From positions 5,030,001-5,094,000 of the forward strand of contig NC_049564.1 of assembly GCF_013368755.1 (NCBI RefSeq): DNA of 64,000 nucleotides, in the 5' to 3' direction. A model generated the notes under the pieces. It worked only from the letters and a program-made list of their open reading frames with translations. It was not told where the DNA came from and searched no databases. Below, one piece after another: positions 12,117-23,100 of this stretch. Positions within the stretch are counted from its first letter, which is position 1. Each line of letters begins with the position of its first letter. Made by a program: the position numbers and the translations under genes. This DNA comes from Talaromyces rugulosus (Eukaryota; Ascomycota; Eurotiomycetes; Eurotiales; Trichocomaceae).

Positions 12117-14151
12117 ATGTCTGACAAGGCTTCATATATCGTGGCAGATGCGTTTCTTGACGCATTGGCAGAGGTGAGTTTTTTTTCTTTTTTTTAATTC
12201 ACACCAATTCTTGGCAAATAATCAAAAATATCCTATCCTACCTTTCCCCGTCTATCCACGTCTATGCTCGGTCTCCTTATGTAACCTCAATGAAACCTAG
12301 GCCGGCGTCGATTTTCTATTCACAGTACTTGGCTCTGATCACCCAAGTATCATTGAGGCATATGTGCGCCGACAAAAATGTCTGAAAAAGCAGTTTCCCC
12401 GTATGGTACTGTTCCAACATGAGGTATGTTACTAACACGTACCGGAGTAAGCCTCCGGGTGTGTCTCATACGATTACGAGGGGAACTTATTAATTAGTTA
12501 AACTTGCGTCTCTTAGTTTGCCGCTATGTCTGCAGCTGATGGCTATGCCAGAATCACGCAGCGACCCGCGTGTGTAATTGCGCATGTGGACGTTGGTACC
12601 GCTGCGCTGGGGCAGGGCTTGCATAATGCGTCCAGTGGCCGCGCCCCTGTCATCATCTTCGCAGGAGTGGCCCCCTCAACCCTTTATGGGGAGGCCCCTG
12701 GGTCTAGATCGGAGCATGTTCAATGGTATCAAGATGTTCAGAACCAGGCTGCCATTGTGGCTCCGTATAGTCGATACAGTGCAGAAATCAAGTCTGCCAG
12801 CCATGTACAAACAGTCGTCCATCGAGCTGTCCTCATGGCCACCACAGGATCTCCAGGTCCAGTCTATCTCACTGCGACCCGAGAGATCTTGGCCCAGCCG
12901 ATTGAGTCTCTAGAGCCTCGACAGCGACCTATCCCATCCTGTCGGCTCGGAGGCCTGTCGGCAGATGCCATTGAATTGATAGCTAATGCACTGATTGAAG
13001 CCAAAGCACCCCTGGTTATCACAGGATATCTAGGACGAAACCACCAAGCAGTGAAGAACCTGATTGCTCTCGCAAACCTCATCAAAGGCATTCGGGTCTT
13101 CGACTCGGAAATCCGTGAGGTGTGCTTCCCGGCTGACCATCCAGCCTGGGTGACACGAGGCACTGGCGCAGCCAAAGTCGTGCAGAATGCCGATGTCATC
13201 ATCGTCGCTGATGCAGATGTGCCCTGGATCCCGACCAAGGTCAGGCCATCGCCATCTGCTCAGATCTTCCACATTGATCTTGACCCACGAAAGGAGAAGA
13301 TGAACATCTTTGACATTGGTGCCACGGCGACATTCCTTGCTGACAGTGGCGCTGCTTTGGCGCAGCTAACCGAGTACATAGAAAAGTCCGGCAAGGTCTC
13401 AGCCGATACATACGCCGAGCGATGGGAAGCTGTCAAGGCCAGTTTCGCAGAAGGTCAGAAACTGGTTTCCGACCGTGCGTTGAAGGCGTTGGAAACACCA
13501 GATTCTCCAGCCACTGTTGATTTCTTGTTGCATTCTCTCCGCTCTGTTGTACCGTCCGACACATTCTTCGTTTCAGATTCTGTCACCAACCAGGTTTTAC
13601 TCAGCGAGCAGCTCCGTTTCACTCGGCTAGGATCACATATGACAAAGGGTGGAAGTGGTCTCGGCTGGGCCGGTGGTGCTGCTGTTGGCGTGAAGCTCGC
13701 AACGAAGCTTTACGATCTGACTGACCGGCCGAACCCTCGTCGCAAGGACTCAACCGATGATGCCGGTCAAGAAGACCCTTTTGTCTGCATGATCACGGGC
13801 GATGGTAGCTTCGTATTCTCAGTCCCCTCCGCTGTATATTGGGCAAGTCACCGACACAATTGTCCCTTCCTCACAGTTATCTTGAATAACGGTGGATGGC
13901 GTGCCACCCGTCAGTGCATTGTGGATGTCCATCCGCAAGGTGTTGCCTTTGACACTACTAATGAGGATCTGGGGATTTCACTTGAACTTGACGGGCCGAA
14001 TTATGGCGAAATCGCCAAAGCCGCTGCCAATGGACACCTGTGGACGAAGAGAGTCAGTCGCGTGGCGGATTTGGAGCAAGCCCTGATCGAAGGCAAGAAT
14101 GTAGTCATGGAGCAGAAGATCTCTGCTGTCATCGATGTGATTGTTAAATGA
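12117..14151 (+). CDS. Thiamine diphosphate-dependent enzyme, acetolactate synthase/benzoylformate decarboxylase-like
   Basis: Exons 12117-12173, 12301-12423 and 12517-14151 join in phase to 604 aa. The N-terminal Pyr domain carries the expected catalytic Glu (FQHE, residue 60) followed by SAADGYARIT. The central domain has a Rossmann-like segment (ADVIIVADADVPWIP) and the C-terminal PP domain has the ThDP/Mg motif GDG (488-490) with NN at 517-518. This is the domain order of acetolactate synthase, benzoylformate decarboxylase and 2-hydroxyacyl-CoA lyase relatives. No mitochondrial presequence is obvious (MSDKASYIVADAFLDALAE), which argues against the biosynthetic acetolactate synthase Ilv2. 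It probably decarboxylates or ligates a 2-oxo or 2-hydroxy acid in the cytosol; the substrate is unknown. It is convergent with the sulfatase gene (248 bp between stops) and lies between transporters. Confidence 0.88.
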
Positions 14152-14399
14152 GATGAACAGAGTCTGATCCTCGAAACGCAATCGATAACCATACCTTGAT
14201 GTAAAGCTGCTTGCTTATATAGCCTGAATGAATATACGAACGAGTTATGAAGAGCCGTGCTATTGTTTTGCCCTGAGAGTTTTCCGAATTAGGTCTATTT
14301 TCGTAGATTATCTATAAGAAGAGAGTTGCGCAAATATAGTACAGAATTAATACCGTCTAACGCTCTAGGCCTGTTTCAAACGGGTCTTCTTGTCCTCGG

Positions 14400-15830
14400 C
14401 TATTTGGACTTTGGTGCGTTAATGTCAAAATCGAAGCGGTCAGGGATCTTAAGTCCAGCATCCAGATGGCCCTGCATCTCCAACAACGATACCCCATCTC
14501 GAAAAAGCCAGGGGTCTCTTGTGTCTCGTTGCCATGCCTCCATATCTTGTCTCATGCCTGCAAGGACATCGGCATACGCGGGGTCACTCGCAACGTTGTT
14601 CACTTCTCTTGGATCTTGTTCCATGTCAAATAGTTCTTCGGCCGGGCGACGAATGTATGCCTCCAACGTGCGCCGTCCGATTTTCACGGGTCCGTCAACG
14701 TTTCTCATACCTTCCCATGACAATGAGGCATAGAGATCCGTTGAAAAGGGAAAGTCCAGTTTCCAAGCGATATTGCGGTGGTATTTGTATCTCGTGGTTC
14801 GGATGAAGCGAGTCGGATAGTAGTTTGTGATTTCGTGAAAAGTATGCGACCCAAACACCTTGGTCCATGCATCATCCAGTGATGTCTTTGTCATGATCGG
14901 TAAGAATGACCTACCACGTCGGAGAGGGGTGTTTTGCGAAGTAGTTGGGGGCGACTGGTATCCAGCCCAGTCTAGAATAGTTGGCAGAATATCGGTGTAC
15001 GACACCAGGTTCGCATTGAGTCCAGATGCTGTGACCCCGGGTTGCCGGACAACAAACGGCAAGCGTATGCCTGCGTCATACAATGTGGTCTTGGAGTTGA
15101 GAAAAGGAGGCCCGTTGTCGCTCATAAACATGACGAGAGTGTCTTCGTCGTGTCCATATTGTTTCAAATATTTCATGATTAGACCAAGGCCTCTGTCAAC
15201 TCGGGCGATCGACCGATAGTACTCGGCAAGTTCCGAGCGGACCTCTGGCAGATCACTCAGGTATTCTGGCACGACGACGTCATTGCTGGTATACAGCGGA
15301 TCCTCTGCCGACACAGTCTCGTCCCCATTGCCAAAGCCGCCTCTGGTATGGTCACGATGCGGATCCATGTAGCCCACGGTGAGGAAGAACGGCCGTCCGT
15401 CTTCTGCGGCAGTTTTGAAGAACGATTCGGCTCGGTCAGCCACCCACTTCACGTCACGCGTCGGGCTTTCATCGACTACCTCCCATGGATATATGGACAT
15501 AGGGCCAACGTGTATTTTGCCAACGATTCCCGTCAGATAGCCGTGCTCCCGCAAGAGGCCTGGGGCCGTCTCCACGTGGTCGAACGTCATGAAGTGATGC
15601 GTGTAGTGGTTCAGACCATACTGACCGTTCTCGTGGGTGTGCAGTCCGGTATAGATGACCGAGCGGCTGCCGCTGCAGGACGCAGTGCTTGCAAAGGCAT
15701 TGTCGAAGACCACGCCATCCTGGGCGAGGCGATCTATGTTGGGGGTGTCGACGGTGTTGTCTCCATAGCATCCCAGCGCCTTTCCCAGATCGTCAGCAAT
15801 GACCAGGAGGACATTCCGCTTGCGAGACAT
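14400..15830 (-). CDS. Cytosolic sulfatase, N-sulfoglucosamine sulfohydrolase (SGSH)-like
   Basis: Single-exon gene of 476 aa. Sulfatase hallmarks are NVLLVIADDLG with the metal-binding Asp pair D13/D14, the active-site segment C52-S-G-S-R56 followed by SVIYTG, GKIHVGP with the catalytic Lys/His, GYMDPHRDH, and MFMSDNGPPF with the second metal-binding Asp/Asn. Cys52 is the residue expected to be converted to formylglycine. The usual motif is C-x-P-x-R; here the third position is Gly. The surrounding SASTASCSGSRSVIYTG pattern and the C-terminal ELFDMEQDPREVNNV fit the SGSH/arylsulfatase A-type branch. No signal peptide is present, so it should act inside the cell. It shares a 667 bp divergent promoter region with the MFS gene at 16498, suggesting uptake followed by de-sulfation of a substrate that cannot be named. 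Confidence 0.9.
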   Translation of the reverse strand: MSRKRNVLLVIADDLGKALGCYGDNTVDTPNIDRLAQDGVVFDNAFASTASCSGSRSVIYTGLHTHENGQYGLNHYTHHFMTFDHVETAPGLLREHGYLTGIVGKIHVGPMSIYPWEVVDESPTRDVKWVADRAESFFKTAAEDGRPFFLTVGYMDPHRDHTRGGFGNGDETVSAEDPLYTSNDVVVPEYLSDLPEVRSELAEYYRSIARVDRGLGLIMKYLKQYGHDEDTLVMFMSDNGPPFLNSKTTLYDAGIRLPFVVRQPGVTASGLNANLVSYTDILPTILDWAGYQSPPTTSQNTPLRRGRSFLPIMTKTSLDDAWTKVFGSHTFHEITNYYPTRFIRTTRYKYHRNIAWKLDFPFSTDLYASLSWEGMRNVDGPVKIGRRTLEAYIRRPAEELFDMEQDPREVNNVASDPAYADVLAGMRQDMEAWQRDTRDPWLFRDGVSLLEMQGHLDAGLKIPDRFDFDINAPKSK

Positions 15831-16497
15831 TTTACGGACGAGAAGGAAGCGTCTTCCTCGGACGACACCAGTTGTCGACTGCTGGGGACAGCTAAATAGT
15901 AGTTAATAGACGAGCGCATGGCGAAGGCAGCCTCAATCCTCGTCCTTCGGTGGACCTCCATTTGTGTGTGGGGCCGATGACGCGCAGGCGGCCAACAGTG
16001 GCGCACAACGGGCAAGCGATCTATTGATTTCCTGCTGGTCGGAGAGTTTTTTGAAAGATGAGTTTGGCTGTGACTTGGTGGTGGAGGTGGAGACGAGTCA
16101 CGCAGGAAGCAAGGCCCAAAACGTTCGGCAAGTCGGAATCGCCCGGTGCCGCCCATTGTCCAATCGCCGCCTGCCAAAATCTACCCGCTGTCAACACTTG
16201 CAAGTTAGAGCTCGCCGCTAGAACGCGCTTTCTCAGCCTCTTCTCCCTCCATTCCTCGCTAGCATCTCCATCCCACGTGCGGTCTTGGCCCAATTCGTCG
16301 TGATGGCACTGCATTAGGAACGTTGTATCGGGATATACGGCTTTTAGCACCTTCACACTATCGATTGCGGCGTCCAGACCCCACGATGTGGTTGGGTCGG
16401 CCGGCTGTCCAGTGCAACAACATCTCAATTAGGACCTGAGAGTAGTAGAGCTTACGTTTATGGGGCCCGGTCCATCTATATGTGATCCGACGGCGCC
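15831..16497. promoter_or_regulatory. Shared divergent promoter region, sulfatase / MFS transporter
   Basis: 667 bp between two divergent starts. No ORF in it looks real. The geometry implies common control; I did not identify a specific operator. Confidence 0.4.
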
Positions 16498-18193
16498 ATG
16501 GCCCCTAAGCTTATCACGAGGAACCGCATATCCTCACACTTCACACCGCGTCTAGGAGCGGCGGTTGGCCTGATTGCTCTGTCGACGCTGAACTACGGGC
16601 TTGACAACCAGGGCATTGCTACTAGCCAGGCTATGACCACGTACAAGAAGCAATTCGGTGAATATGATCCGAGTCTCGGCGAATATGCCATTCCCACTTT
16701 CTGGTCGTCTCTCCTGAACAGCCTGAACTTTGTTGGGTTTGCGATAGGTGTGTTTGTTGTGCTGTGTTTGTGGTTTGTTTCCTGTACAAGTTGCTAATCG
16801 CCGGGCCCTGTTAGGTTTATTTGTTGGCAGTATCATCAGTGCCCGGCATGGCCGTCGCATGGCCATGTTCTGCATGTCCATTTGGGCCATGGTGTCAGCC
16901 ACCGTGCTCATCACACCTCGTCACATTGAGCAAGTTCTAATTGGTCGTATTTTGAACTATGGATATGTTGGAATGGAGCTTGCTACCTGCCCGCCGTTCC
17001 AGGCCGAAATCATCCCTGCTCCTGTTCGGGGATTTGCTGTGGGTACATACCAGAGCAGTTTGCTGCTTGGCGGCATCATCATCAATAGTGTATGCCGCGG
17101 GACCTCCGGTATTCCAACTAATGCAGCCTGGAGGACCCCAATGTTCTTGTTTTACGTTGTCCCAACGATCGTGGCCGCCTGCATTTGGTTCATCCCGGAG
17201 TCTCCCCGATGGTTACTGTTGCAAGATCGGGTAGACGAAGCCCTAGACTCGCTAGAGAAACTTCGAGGCTCTAGGAGAGATGGGTATGATCCACGAGAAG
17301 AACTTGCTCTCCTGCAGAGGTCGCTTCTAGAGGAACAGAATCAAGGAACCTACGCCGATCTTTTTCGGGGAAGTAACCTCAAAAGAACGCTTATAGCTAT
17401 GGGAATGAACTTTTTCCTTCAGGCGACAGGGTCTCCATTCACTGCTGCCTACGGGACTCTATTTGTTCAATCATTGGATTCATTGAATGCGTTCGACTAC
17501 TCGATCATGAGCTCGTGTATCAACACATTTTGCTGTGTCGTGTCTATCTCTATTACCGACAAAATTGGACGCCGACCCATCTTGCTGCTTGGCTCAGCTT
17601 TACAGGTGGTGTGGCTGTTCAGTATGGCAGGCATAGGCTTGCATCACAACTTATCACTCGTTCAAAAGCAGGTTGTTATCGCCGCAACAGCTCTGTCCTC
17701 GGCTAGCCTGTGTTTCAGTTGGGATCCACTTAACTACATCATTACGACCGAACTACCTGCATCCAAACTGCGTGACAAAACCCAACGTGTTGCATCGATT
17801 GTGAGCATTCTTACCAAGTATGTCTCCCCCCCTTTTTCTGTCTTTGATAACACGTGCACATGCTAACCTGGGTATTCTAGCTTCACGTTCTCTTTCAGTA
17901 CCCCCTACCTCCTCGAAGAGCCCTATGCAGACCTCAAGTCCAAAGTGGGCTTTATATTTGGCGGTCTCGCCATTTTATCATTCGTTTTTGCCTATTTCTG
18001 CGTCCCGGAAATGAAAGGCCGGTCACTTGAAGAGATCAACCAGATGTTTCAAGATGGCGTTCCCGTTCGACAGTTCAGAACCTATAATGCGGCAGACAGT
18101 ACATCCTTGAATAAAGCGAATAGAACATCACATGACGAAATTACACCAGGCGTGCAACTGACAAGACTAGAGGGACAACACCGACCATATTAA
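16498..18193 (+). CDS. MFS sugar-porter family transporter, three exons
   Basis: Exons 16498-16747, 16815-17817 and 17881-18193 join in phase to 521 aa. Family features are YGLDNQGIATSQAM in helix 1, a long GEYAIPTFWSSLLNS segment, RHGRRMAMF after helix 2, PESPRWLLL after helix 6, KIGRRPILL after helix 8 and VPEMKGRSLEEINQMF after helix 12. This combination resembles the alpha-glucoside/hexose transporter branch of fungal sugar porters. The helix-2 loop has RHGRR where D-RxGRR is usual, so the conserved Asp is replaced. Divergent from the sulfatase, it is a natural candidate for importing that enzyme's substrate; this is inference from position. Confidence 0.88.
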
Positions 18194-18621
18194 TTCTCTG
18201 TCAAATTTTGAAGAAACCAGATGCGCTAGTAGGCTGGAAGCTAGCGCATGTACAAATTTCGGCTTGTATATCTATATCTTGGTCATTTCCGTGGGTATAT
18301 AGTGAGGGACATGACTCGTATATTTCGTTGACATATTATATCATCAATTGATTAATTTCACATACAGAATACAAAAAATAATATAGTTTTATTTCATTGA
18401 TATCATCACGCGGGTAAAAGCGTTCGTCTAACTTTCTTCCCTGCCAGCCATGATAAGTTGACATCGTGTGCAGTACATGTAAGCTACATACGCAATGGAT
18501 GCTATTCGCTCCATCCATCCCCTCCATGATCCCTAGCAAAATGAAAACAAGCGCTCTGACACTCCGAACAGAAACAACCAAGCCATAATAAGTGTTATAC
18601 AGCAATGCAATGCTATTTCGT
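18194..18621. other. Convergent 3' region
   Basis: 428 bp between the MFS stop and the erv25 stop. AT-rich, with no gene recognised. Confidence 0.5.
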
Positions 18622-19527
18622 CTAGATAAGGTGTTTCGATCTGTAATCGTGTTAGAGAGAAAAAAAAAAAAAAAAACAAGAGGAAGCAGGGAGTAAAAAG
18701 GCAAAAAACACACCTGAAATAAGCCCGCAGGTAAACAACCTGCCACGCACCCAATCCAACCAACATACCCATAGTCCCAAAGGCGAACCATTTCACACGC
18801 TCGTTGGTCGACTCATTGGTATCACGCAACTTTTGCTCGCGCTGACGCAGGTATTCCATTTCATTGACAATCTCCGCGACCACCTCTTCGATTCGTCGCA
18901 GGTCTGTCTCGACGGGCTTCAGCTTGTCTTGCGCCTGAATGCTGGACCAGTCGCGCGCGTCGGCGCCGATTTCAATGTCGAGTTCGATTTCACGGCTCGG
19001 ACTGTTTCCGGCGCCTGAATATTTTTTGGTCACAAAAGTCAGCACTCTACGAAATAAATCAAAGCAAGGCCCATTGGGTGGTTGGTGAAAAAAAGGGAAA
19101 AAAAAACATACGGCGGCCATCGGTAATCAAGTTCTCGAAACAAACGTCAAAAGCGGTATCTGAGGCTGGTGTCAAAGTCTGGCGGTTCTCGCCAACAACA
19201 TCCTTGGGACGGCCGTAATCGTTGCCGAGGGCATCTTTGATCTATTTGTCCCCATTCCATCCACTGTCAGTCCAGATCCATTCCATTCCTGCAAATCTGA
19301 GGAAGCCCAAAACGTACGTGCATGTTGACAACCTGTCCATCACCTTTCGAGCCCGACACAATCGCCGTCACGACGACGAGTTGTCCGCCGTTGACAAAGT
19401 TGCGGATGCATCGCTCGTTGCTGTGGTGTTGCGCCGCAAGGTCGAATCGCAAGGCAGAGCCCAAGCCGGCAAAAAGCAAAAAGCAAAGGCTGACGATGGC
19501 CTTGAGGTTTGATGTAGACAACCCCAT
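18622..19527 (-). CDS. erv25: p24 family cargo receptor Erv25
   Basis: Exons 19527-19318, 19241-19112, 19014-18714 and 18640-18622 join in phase to 219 aa. A signal peptide (hydrophobic core [16 protein letters not shown]) is followed by [19 protein letters not shown], the start of a GOLD domain, then a luminal coiled coil ([20 protein letters not shown]), one TM helix near the C-terminus and a short cytosolic tail ending FRSKHLI. A tail with Phe and a basic-hydrophobic end is what COPII/COPI sorting of Erv25/p24-delta proteins uses. Function by family: a component of p24 complexes in ER-Golgi vesicles. The last exon encodes only the final six residues, so gene callers may miss the tail. Intron 3 contains a long poly-T tract on the sense strand. 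Confidence 0.95.
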
Positions 19528-20193
19528 TGTGCGGTTGTGTGTGCCTATGCTGTGTGTGGCTGGCCGTGTTTTGGTCGTGTAGTCTGTCTTTCTACCTCCG
19601 GATTGAAGCCAGCTATCAAAACGACCGAAACAGTAAGGGGCGCGTGGCTCCACCAAATACACCCGGATCAATATTGATCCGACAAATCCAACTATACGGC
19701 CCGCTACGTACCATACTGGCTACTTGAGTACTTTTAAGTAACTTGAATAATACCAGATTTAGATCACTGAATACTGTTAATGTTGCTAATTAAATTGGTT
19801 TCATGTCCGTAGCACTAACTATTTATTGTAACTCGCAAGACATGATTCATCCCGCATTTACACATATGACAAGAGTAGAAGAGAAGGAAATTTTGATGTC
19901 GCTAGATATCTCCAAAATAAGAGCAAAGGTAATATCACAAGAAAATAAAAGTCCCAAGATCTTGATCCAAGACAGAGAAAAGAGGTATCACAAACGAAAA
20001 AAAAAGGCCGCAATTATCAAACAATGTATTAAAGCAAGCGGAAGGAAACTTTGCGCTCGTGGAAGAATAGAAGGAAAATGTTCATCAAAGGAATCGGAGG
20101 ATATCGATATAGGACGCTCAGGAGCGGAAATCGTAGTAAAGTGCGTGAAAAAGAAGAAGAAAAAGAGAGGGGGGGTTCGTGTAATCGGACACA
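19528..20193. other. Intergenic, erv25 promoter and 3' flank of the next gene
   Basis: About 670 bp. A plus-strand frame from 19803 to 20384 is Lys-rich, low-complexity and overlaps the next gene's coding DNA, so I do not call it. Confidence 0.5.
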
Positions 20194-23100
20194 TTAGAAT
20201 TCGACCTTCCTCCGGCGGAAGATTTTGGAAAAGGTCGAGTCCTTTTTGTCGTCGGACATGGCAGTTGGAGCTCGGACAGGTGGTTCTGGTGGTCCCGTAT
20301 TCATCAAGAAATCAGCTAGAGCGCCGGTCTCAGTCGTACGCGTCGAACGAGGTAATGGCGCAGCAGTCTTGTTTGCAGGTCTAGGTCCTTGGCCGGAATG
20401 AGCTACGAAGCCTGAATGTCCAGCAGGAAGCTTGCCAGGTTGGCTACCGACGTGGTTGGTAGGTGATGAGACAGTGGCCGACACGCGCGGTACTGCTGGC
20501 GCGTTTGAATTACTGGGCAAGAGCCCCGCTGACCGCATTGAGGTAATCGACTTCTTCGCCAAAGGGAATTTGTCGACAGACGGATTTCGTCTGAAGCGGC
20601 CTTTCAGTCCAAATCCTGAGGATCCACTCGAGCTCTTGGGAGGTACGGTGTTGGAAGAAAGGATAAATGGCTCCGGAGCCTTCTCGCTGACTGGAGGTGG
20701 CGCAGAGTTGAGGAAGTCGAGCATACTTTCTTCTTGTCGCTTCGGTTTGGCCGCCGGCTTCGGGGCCTCTACCAGGGCTTCCAAATCGTCGTCCGAGTCA
20801 TCGATTGCGTACGGGTCTCGAGGGCCGCGACGCTTGCGTGGGGGTATAGGAGGCGGTGCATCAGACGGATTGCTGTTTTCTAATAGGGGAGCACGGGAGC
20901 TTGTCATAGAGTTATTCGAAGCAAGGTTGGCAGATTCGGCTCGGGTGCTGGCGAGAGACGGGGACCCGGAAGTCACATAAGTTGTATTGCCGGTCGACGC
21001 TGTATCCATTGACATAAGTTCCTCTGAGTCCATTGTATTCCGAAAGGGGGCCACCGTACGAGGAATGCGATGAGTAGATGCGCCAGGAGGGCCTTCTCTG
21101 ATGAAGTCGATCAAATCCGACGTTTTGCCGCCCGAGTTACCTGCGGCCTCACGGGCTTGAAGTCGCTGTGCGTTCTTCCTAGGTGAGGTTGGAGTATCTC
21201 CAGGCTTTGCAGTCGTTCGCGATGATCCAGACTGGGCAGTTTCCGGTCTAACAATAGCAGACGCAGAGTTGTTACGATAATCGCCACGGAGACTGCTTTC
21301 TGAGGGCCGGGTGGCACTGGTAGGCGAAGCACCGGAAGGTCCTGTTGAACGTATAAAGTCCGCAAAGTCGCGGACGGAATTTGTGGCCGTACGGGCATCA
21401 CGAGCCTGGTACATTGTTCCTCTACTACGGTTTGATCCTAGACTCGCCGGGCTTGCTGGATGCAATGGTGGGTGTGCCCGGAGACCATTGACAGGGGGAT
21501 TTTGAGTACTGACAGTGGGGCTTGGAAGAGGACGGTCAACTGGAGTGATTGGCGAACGTTCTTCTCCAGGAGGAGCTGTGGTTTTGAAGAAATCGGCTAG
21601 TTCAGCAGTGCCACTTGGGTTGCGTGTAAGATCGTCTCGGGCCGTACTATAACGAGGCGAGGAAGGAGACTGTGGATTATCTTTTAATATCAAACCCTTG
21701 ATATTACGGTGGAAGGGCAAACTTACTTCCATCTGCCGCATGTTACGCGGCGTCAGAGTAAAGCGAATCGTCTCGTCGCTCTTAATAAGGTCGTCCAAGG
21801 ACGGCTCATCTACCACATCCTCGACAGGTGTACCGGCTTCAGATGATTGTCGAGCTCGTCCAGGAAGGGGTACGTCGGCTTCCGCAGGATGGCGACCGAT
21901 CAGAAGCTTCCACTTATTCGAGACAGTTGAAGTAGCTGAGCCGGATGTTAGAGGTCGTTTTTCGCTGATGCTTTCAGACCGACGCGATTTGGTGGACGCC
22001 TGAGAGGTAGTGGATCCCAAATGCACACGTTGAACAGCAGCGCGCTCCAGGCCGGGGGAATTATCGCCCAGGTTTTGGCGATGTTGCCCGTTGATCGAAG
22101 GAGTGCGCGAAGCCGCGTATGAAGGGGTCCGAGACCGATAAATACTACCCTCGCTACCATCAGAAACTGAGCGAGGTGGACCGATGCTTTCTGTGTATGA
22201 CGAAGGTGTTCGGCGGTTGGCACTGAATGAGCCACGAGTACGGTCATCAGAAAGATCTTCGGTCGATCCCTCAGGGTTAGTGTCCAGCTGACGAGGATGA
22301 GAAGTAGGCGCACTGGCAGCCGGTTGATGCGAACGAGACCTGTCATCCAAATAATTTGCCTTTGCATGTATCAAATTGGGTTTGACATGCGGCGTGGCTG
22401 CTACCCCTTGCGTTGGTGGCGGATGATCGTCACGATAGCCTGTGGGAACATCCGAATCTTGCGCTATAGGACTAGCAGGGATTTCTTTTGGACGAGTCTC
22501 CTTGGTAGACTGTCGGCGCGGTCTTTGGGCAGTCAAATTAGATAGTTTGGGAACTTGATAGGTTCCCTGGCCCTCGACGATTTGTTCCTCGACAAGTTGG
22601 CTATTTCTGGCTGCATCAGGAACTTCTTCTTCCGTAGTACCCGTCTGCCCAACAACACCCAAGCCTTGTGAGTTGCGCTCCAAAATCTCCAAACTTTCTG
22701 CTTTACTGGGGGCTCTTGGGTTATCCGCCTCTGGCTGGGCGGCGCTTTCGATGTCCTGGGCCGGTACAGGATCGTTCTCACTCTCCTCTTCCGTGTCTTT
22801 TTCTTTGCTGGTTTCGGATGTTTTCAGTTCAGAAGGCATATTTTTCAAGACATGAGAGGGAAGAGATCGCGATCTGTGATGGCTTGAAGTGTTTAAACTG
22901 GGCGATGTATCTGTCGACTGGTGACGCAAGCTTCGGGTACGCACTATCGGCGCAACGGTGGCTTCTGCATCTGTGTTCTCCTCTGGATCGGTCCAAAGAC
23001 CGGGAATCTCAATCTCATTGACATCGCTGTCATTTATGGGCAAAGCGATATCGACAGGGTCGAAAAGTTCTGGCTGAGCTTCTTCTTCTTCCAACGCCTC

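Noticed and set aside
19803..20384. Plus-strand 193-codon Lys-rich frame
   Set aside because: It overlaps the antisense of the well-supported 1287-codon gene and is biased by A-rich intergenic DNA.
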